From Isoetes taiwanensis (lineage: Eukaryota > Streptophyta > Lycopodiopsida > Isoetales > Isoetaceae), in contig JAJEKV010000056.1 in the NCBI GenBank assembly GCA_021234155.1, positions 1,080,007 to 1,144,006 of the forward strand: a stretch of DNA of 64,000 nt. The letters run 5' to 3'. This document shows, one piece after another, positions 57,650 to 64,000 of this stretch. The notes beneath the pieces were generated by a model. It was given only the letters and a program-made list of their open reading frames with translations. It did not search any database and was not told the origin of the DNA. The translations under genes and the position numbers were made by a program. Within the stretch, counting starts at the first letter, position 1, and each line of letters starts with the position of its first letter.

Positions 57650-60600
57650 GTTCTCATTCTAGATTCGGGGAGCTGAAAAATCAAAGAGCCTCAAGTTCAT
57701 GCTTGCTTGAAAAATTGCAAAGGAGAAGCAAGAGGACATGTTCAGTTTGGGAATGGAGAGTTGAAGCAGATAGCAGATAGTGGAATGCTTGAATTGTTTG
57801 ATTTGCAAGGGAAGAAGATTGTTCTAGAAAAAGTATTATGTGTGCCTGGTCTTGTAAGGAATTTGATTTCCATAGCTCAGCTAGTAGATCTTGGTTACAA
57901 GGTTGTTTTTGAAAGACTGCAATGTAATGTGATTTATGAAAATAAAGTGAAATTTATTGGAAGAAGAATTGGAAATCTATTTGGTCTTGATAATATTCAT
58001 TGTCAACCAACTAAGCTGAATCTTGTAACCTTGCCATCAGTTGATACATGGCATGGGAGACTTGGGCATGCAAATTCTAAAATCATTGAATTATTGTGTA
58101 AGAAAGGGTTTATAGAAGCAGATTTAAACCAATTTGAAAAATCAAGATGTATGGGATGCACTTGGCAAACATACTCGGGTACCGCTTAGAAGATCTAATA
58201 AAAGATCACAAGGGTTGTTGGATTTAGTGCACACCGATTTGTGTGGACCTATGAATATAACAGGTTATCCGGGAAAAGATATTTTATGACTCTAATTGAT
58301 GATTTTAGCGATATACTCACATCTATTGTTTGAAAACAAAATCTAAGGTAATGGACACATTCAAACAATATGTAAAATGAAGTAGAAACTAAACTGAAGG
58401 AAGATCAAGTGTTTGAGATCCGATAGAGGTGGAGAATTCTTATCGAGAGTTCAAACAATACCGCAAACGAAAAGGAATAAGAAGACAGCTTACATGTAGG
58501 TATTCTCCTCAACAGAATGGAATTGCAGAAAGAAAAGAATAGAACACTTCTAATGCAAGAAGAAGTATGCTAAAATCATCGTGGCTTCCAAATTTTTATG
58601 GAAGAGGTCGTTCAAACAGCTACCATGATTCAAAACAGTTTGCCTTCAAGAAGCATAAAAGGGGCAATCCCTGATATGCTATGGTCGAAAACCATAGATT
58701 ACAAAGAACTAAGAATATATGGATGCTTGGCCTACACACACATTCCTCAAGAGCTCAGAAAAAATTGGATGATAGAGCCATGATTACCTATCTAGTTGGA
58801 TATGACACTCAGTCTAAAGCATTTAGATTGTACAATCCGAGAACTAGAAAGATAGTGGTAAGTAGAGATGTAATCTTTGATGAATCTCAAGTGTATAAAG
58901 TGCAAGTCAAGGTGAATAAACAAAGGGAGATTGCTGAAAGCATAATCAATGATGATAATACTGGAAAATCTGTGCCTACTATTAAGCTGATTGATGATGA
59001 TGATATTGCAGATGATCATAGAGTCAATAATGCAGGGAATGATGAAAAGGTTAATGAAGAGGTGGGAGATTCTGAAGATGTGCAAATACCAAACCAAGAG
59101 ATCATAAATGAAGAACCTGAGACATCAAATGATGCACCTACCCTCAAAGAAAAGAAAAGAATTATCAAGTAGAGAAACTACAACAAGCAAAATAAGAATT
59201 GATCCCTCAATTCATGGTCGCATAACCTCGAGGTAAGAGTAAGAGATTTTAATGTGGAAGGAGAAGTGAATAATGTGTTTGAAATATTAGCACATCTAGA
59301 TCCAGACATTCCAAAAACATATGAAGATGTGCTTGATTCAGCAGAGAGGGATAAATGGCTAAATGCTATGAATGAGGAGATGAAGTCATTTCATAACACC
59401 AACACCTATGAACTTGTGGACAGACCTGATGGAAAAAATATTGTTGGTAAATAAATGGTCAAGTTTAGGATAAAAACAGTATAGATGGAAAGACACCTAG
59501 ATACAAGGCCGATTGGTTGCCCAAGGGTTTTCACAGTAAAAAGGTCGACTTTGATGAAACCTTTTCTCCTTTGGTTAAAATGAATAGCATTAGAATGCTC
59601 TTAGCAATAGCAAATGCGTAAAATTTAGAAGTGCATCATATGGATGTGAAAAACCGCATTTCTAAATGCCATATTAGAAGAAGAGATTTTCATGAAGCAG
59701 CCCCAGTGATTTGAACAAGGGATGGACAAGGTGTGGAAGCTCAATAGAGCAAAGATATGGGCTAAAACAATCTCCTCGAGAATGGTATAAGTGTATGGAT
59801 GGATACCTAAGAGAGCATGAATTTATAAAATTGGATAATGATGGGAATTTATATAAATTCCAATATGAAGAAGAGTGGTGTATAATAGCATTATATGTTG
59901 ATGATAATATAATGGTAGCAAAGGGAACAAGATGCTTAAATATGTGCAAAGAGCTGCTAAAGCAAAGATTTGAGATGACCGGGACTTGGGGAATTGAAGA
60001 ATTTTCTTGAGTTGAAATGAGCGTAAATCGAGCGTATGGTATGATAATTCTTACTCAAAAGAAACAAATACTTTGAATGTTAAAAAAATTTAACATGCAA
60101 GACCCGAAAATCTGCAATACTCCCGCTGTACCGGGGTCATAAGCTATCTGAAAGTATGTGTCCACAGAATGAGGTTGAAAGAAAGGAGATGCTAGCAGTG
60201 CCCTATAGGTCCTTGGTTGGATGTTTAGCTTATGTAGCTAATTGCACAAGACCTGACATTGCACATAGTGTTAATATCTTGAGTAGGTATAACACTGACC
60301 CTGGCAGGGAGCATTGGACTGCTGCAAAAAGAGTCCCGAGATACTTAAAGGGAATGGGCTGAAGAAGGAATCGAGATATACAACAGGGAACCTAACATTG
60401 GAAGGGTTTTGTGATGCTGATTGGGGTGGAGATGTAGATACAAGAAAGTCAACTTCAGGATATTTAGTTATGTTAGGAGAAGCACCTATATCCTGGAAAT
60501 GCAAAAAACAAACTGCCATAGCCATGTCTAGTGCAAAAACAAACTAGGCGTAATATGTCATGCCGCCACTTTATGCTCAAAGGAAATTATTTGGGAGAGA

Positions 60601-60830
60601 AGACTAATTATGGAGCTAGGTTTTAAGCAACCATTGGCCACAAAATTTGGTGTGACAAGACAAAGTTGCATAGCATCGTCTCAAAAATCCAGCTTCTACA
60701 TGAAAGGAGTAAACATATAGAACCGAAATGCATTTTATTAGAGATGTGGTCAAGAAGAATTTGGTAACCATGGAATATGTAAATACGTAAGAACAATTAG
60801 CGTACATTCTTACCAAGTCTCCGCAGAGAA
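57650..60830 (+). pseudogene. Copia A pol (protease, integrase, RT, RNase H)
   Basis: Protease: LDSGS (57,659), then a stop, then HVQFGNGELKQIADSGMLEL and PGLVRNLISIAQLVDLGY. Integrase: DTWHGRLGHANSKII, CMGCTWQ (58,040-58,170), LDLVHTDLCGPMN (58,217), and the end domain YGCLAYTHIPQELRKN (58,720). An acidic linker follows (59,000-59,150). RT: DVLDSAERDKWLNAMNEEMK (59,330), KVDFDETFSPLVKM (59,545) and IIALYVDDNIMVAKG (59,884), with YVDD intact. RNase H: FCDADWGGDVDTRKSTSGYL (60,410) and AIAMSSAK (60,520). It is broken by about ten frameshifts or stops and is not functional as read. Confidence 0.88.
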
Positions 60831-60887
60831 AAGATTTAACTATTTGAAGGAGAAAAATGATGCATATAAACATAACATGAAGGAGGA

Positions 60888-61541
60888 TGTTAGTGTGTAT
60901 CAGGGTTATATTATATGCATCCTATATTCATGAGAAGCAAAGCTGCAGTGAATATATTGTAGCTACAAGAACAACCTATGAGAAGCAAAGGGCGAGGGTT
61001 GTACCGGGTCTTATAAAGTTGAAGATTCGTGATGAACAGCTTAGAGATGCAAGCAAATGAGTGCTTTATGTATATAAGTGCTTTATGTGCTTTATGTGCT
61101 TGATGGAAACACTATATTCCTTTGTTGGCCTGTGGGATATAAGATGCGATGAGGTTTCTATTCCGAGTCACTTGATCTAGCCGTGAACTGCCGTGCAAGA
61201 GATATATAGGAACGATGAGAAGATGAATAAGTGGTGAGGATCAAGTATTGATCAGATCAAAGGGTCGAGGGGTGCCGGGTTTGATGAATTCGAGCTCTCA
61301 ATGCTTAAAACTATTATTATCTATATTTTTGAGCTTAGGAAGTACTCATTGATTAGAAGTGATGAAATGATTTTAGCATATCAAGGAATGAATGACCATA
61401 ACTTGGCTTCCTTTGATACTAGATGCTTTTGTACTTGAAGATGGTTTATTGATTTAATATTGCTAGACCGAAAGTACAAGGAAATCATTGTGTTGAATTT
61501 ACATCCTTGCAAAGGAATTGTCTTTCTTGATTAATCCAACA
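60888..61541 (+). repeat. Copia A 3' LTR
   Basis: 654 bp, preceded by the purine-rich AAGGAGGA (60,880-60,887). It has uninterrupted TGTTAGTGTG...AATCCAACA, with one AGGTT where element B entered the 5' copy. Confidence 0.92.
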
Positions 61542-61600
61542 AAGGGTATCGAGCCTTAAAATTCCAAGTGCGGGATGTCGACAAGATTTGGTGCAAGCTC
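61542..61600 (+). repeat. Second copy of copia A PBS and leader after the 3' LTR
   Basis: GGGTATCGAGCCTTAAAATT, followed by TCCAAGTGC and ATGTCGACAAGATTTGGTGC, repeats 56,562-56,613 almost exactly. Normally host flank would begin right after the LTR. Similarity ends at GGTGCAA. Confidence 0.85.
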
Positions 61601-61605
61601 CAAGA

Positions 61606-63799
61606 GGGTGCTCCAACCGACAACAATGCGCCAGATCCGCAGATGCATTAAGTCATGCTCCACACCAATCACGCAAATCAGCAGATGCATCAAAGTTATG
61701 ATCTGAACAAATCGTTAGGTGAATGTAAGTCACAAGGTAACTTCCAACCTTTGTGCCTGTCTTCTTTTTAATTTGACCCATATAGTTACCGAATCTTAAA
61801 TTTTTGCAACTGGAAGTGTCTCTGAGGAAAAAGTAAGAGCAGAATTCCAAGCAAAAAGACACCTCCAAGACATTCTGGGCGTAAGTTTCCAGCCCCGCAC
61901 GTAAGAGATGCTGAAGGTAAGTTTCCAGCCCCGCACCAAGAAATGCCGGGCGTAAGTTTCCACCAACTCGCCCATGCAAGACTACAAGGTTAAGCCCAAT
62001 CCTAACTTGTTTTTACTACAATGGAGTTCGGGTAGAATGATTATGACAAAGCTTACTACCCACCGCCAAAGAAGTTGGTGTTAAGTTGATCACACTTAAC
62101 AAAGGGTAGTAACTAGACCAAAGGGCCGAAGTTCATAGATTGGTGCAAATCAGAATTTTCATATAGCACTTTGGTCCAGCCTGCAGCTCAAAACTTGAGA
62201 ATCATAGTTAAGGAGCATTGATGAAACACAAGGACAAATTCAAGTTCATATGGAATCGGATCAAGGTACCAACACAAATTTATTTAACAGTTGAAAGCCA
62301 ATTTTTTGAAGCACCTCAAAAAGGTCTACGACAATTTCCGGTTTCACAAAAGAGAACGTGGCTTCTCATTGATGACAAGCAGATACAAAGGGTACCTCAA
62401 TGAGCCAAACACCATGATCTCGTCCAAACAATTGAGCCCCGATATAGTAGATGGCAATTTCCTCATGAATGATCTAAAGGTTTGGCTTCAGGTTGTTTGA
62501 AGGCGTGGAATGTGCAAAGTTATGTCGAAAAGCAACAAAATGTCAATATGTTTGACAATCGAGTCAAATTTGTATTAATATGATGAAAACATAGAACTAA
62601 AGCCTAGAAATAGTATTATTGTGTATATGATGTAACCTCTCTTGACTTTTAATATAAACAAAGTTTTACTTCAATTGTTCATTTCTTGACTATTTCAATG
62701 TTCCTCAAGGTTTTCAATGATCTTCCATTTGCTGAATGTAAACTTACACCACCAAAGACGAGGACCGCAGTTGTTAAGAGCGCACATCCCACTGTAACAC
62801 TTGCCACTTGAAGTGTTTAAAGGATGAGGAGCCTCTTGTGCTTGATCAAGAGGCAATCGTAATATTGAGAAAAGTAGGGATTGGTTCAAAGGATGATAGT
62901 CCATTTCTTCATGAGGTTAGTAATTTAATATAAACAACTCAGATTTGAAGTCTTCGTTGTTTCTTAAATCATCTTGTTTTACCGCATCTTTGACTTTGGC
63001 AGTGTATGCACCACCTCAAGATCAAGCATGACATGGAACAGTAGGTTCCATTTTCATGGATCCGCCATTTACACATTACCGGGAACGAGCTTGCTTCAAA
63101 GGACAAACCGCTGAACCCTCAACTTGTAATTTCGAATGTACCATTCTCACCAAAGATGTTATCGCCAAAGACCGATAGTGTATGTCATTGTAGGTCTTGA
63201 GGTCACCGCTAAATGTCACCCGTGTGTACCATTTTGACAGTCTAGAAAATGTACAAGGCCCCGAGCCTCGCCATGAGTTTTGTTGAGGATGCAAACACAA
63301 AATTCCCAAGCACCATAAAGTTGCGCCCACAAGAAAATTACAAGTTCCCCCACTCGGGCCCGATTGCCGGTCGTGGTGGTCCCGCTATATGTGTCTTTGT
63401 AAAGAAAGTTGTGGCTGCAGAATGTGAGACTTGGACATACTATCCCAATGCAAGGTGAGTTCAGAATTTGAAGGTATTACTCATCCAATGTGAGGCATGA
63501 TATGTTTGTTGCGTGGTGTACCAATTTCTAGTGGCGAGCCGCTGGACACGCCAGCAATGATGATTGATGTTGTAAGCACAGTTGTTCTAGTAATGAAGTC
63601 GAGGATGATCAATAGATCTTTACTTGTAATCACATGTTTGTATTATTGTAACCAAAGAGGTTATTCTTGTAACCTATTCTTTCATTGACACTCTAATGTA
63701 CATTGTTGTATACTATTGTATACAATAGACTTTTTCTCGCTGACCAGAGCAAATACCGGGTGGAGTTCAAATCTCCGTAAGAAATTGATGTATTCAAAG
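61606..63799. other. Intergenic DNA with a short minisatellite, no identifiable gene
   Basis: 61,881-61,980 holds three ~35-bp units with GTAAGTTTCCAGCCCCGCAC. 62.2-62.5 kb has two overlapping small frames (FLKHLKKVYDNFRFHKRERG) without a recognised family. 63.24-63.47 kb has one more unassigned frame. No RNA gene seen. Confidence 0.35.
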
Positions 63800-63810
63800 A
63801 TTCATGACAA

Positions 63811-64000
63811 TGTGGTGATACATGTCGTGATAGATGTGGTGATGCAACCGGTGCATGTGGTGAATCATGTGGTGCATGTGGTGAATCATGTGGTGAATCA
63901 TAGGTGGCATATTGGAGCTTACGTGGCATGTTGGAGCCTAGGTGGCATGTTAAAGCCTTAGGTGGCATGTTTGAGCCACCTTGGCATGTTGGAGCCTAGG
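63811..64000 (+). repeat. Two adjoining minisatellites at the window end
   Basis: 63,811-63,900 consists of GTGGTGAATCAT / GTGCATGTGGTG words (12-18 bp). 63,902-64,000 has five units of about 19-20 bp, (T/C)TAGGTGGCATGTTGGAGC with variants. The second array runs off the window, so its full length is unknown. Confidence 0.85.

Larger units (their letters stand above)
50852..61541 (+). mobile_element. Ty1/copia retrotransposon A (interrupted by element B)
   Basis: The 5' LTR begins TGTTAGTGTGTAT at 50,852, is split at 51,105/51,106 by element B, resumes at 56,172, and ends AATCCAACA at 56,561. A PBS follows. The 3' LTR spans 60,888-61,541 with the same TGTT...AACA ends. Without the 5,066-bp insertion and one copy of the duplicated site, the element is about 5.6 kb. 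Gag and pol are in the plus orientation. LTR copies differ mostly by small indels, suggesting recent insertion plus sequence noise. It is older than element B, which sits inside it. Confidence 0.92.

Noticed and set aside
63693-63968. Open frame with repeated DSPHAPHDSPH residues
   Set aside because: It is a translation of the minisatellite on the minus strand; the repeat explains it completely.

Overview
This window is nuclear DNA from a land plant with a large, repeat-rich genome. The only confidently identified host gene is DDB1, spread over 19 exons with canonical GT/AG introns. The surrounding elements are plant Ty1/copia retrotransposons, LINEs, a Penelope-like element and a long-TIR (MULE-like) foldback element. 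The exact lineage cannot be fixed from the sequence. Penelope-like elements are rare in flowering plants, so a fern, lycophyte or gymnosperm is plausible, but that is an inference.

Layout. 1-4.6 kb: no identifiable gene, two facing primer-binding-site relics of LTR elements and several small tandem duplications. 4.65-20.06 kb (+): DDB1, the adaptor of CUL4 ubiquitin ligases. Intron 2 holds a 5'-truncated LINE on the minus strand. Intron 4 holds a nearly full-length LINE of the same family on the plus strand, with a 9-bp target-site duplication. The two copies form a long inverted repeat around exons 3 and 4. 20-23 kb: an unidentified exon-like fragment on the minus strand. 23-26.1 kb: a decayed copia element (C, minus). 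27.6-35.2 kb: three clusters of a striking palindromic repeat family (core GGCGCCATGGCGCC) around a degenerate Penelope-like reverse transcriptase at 29.6-31.7 kb. 35.9-36.2 kb: a LINE reverse-transcriptase scrap. 37.4-38.3 kb: an 852-bp foldback element with 9-bp duplications. 40.9-41.7 kb: an exon-like minus-strand relic. 42-46.2 kb: a unit with 2.5 copies of a ~600-bp tandem repeat and Helitron-like hints. 48.2-49.8 kb: repeated short inverted motifs. 50.85-61.5 kb: copia element A (plus), with copia element B (minus) inserted in its 5' LTR with a perfect 5-bp duplication. 61.9-64 kb: minisatellites.

Nearly every coding region, including otherwise well-conserved DDB1 exons, carries small insertions or deletions, often in homopolymers. 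This can mean an indel-prone assembly or a decaying locus. Individual frameshifts should therefore not be over-read. I did not find a convincing new multi-gene system. The most interesting leads are the palindromic repeat family, the inverted LINE pair flanking two DDB1 exons, the PCNA-binding-like motifs at the LINE C-terminus, and the tandem/nested copia structure.
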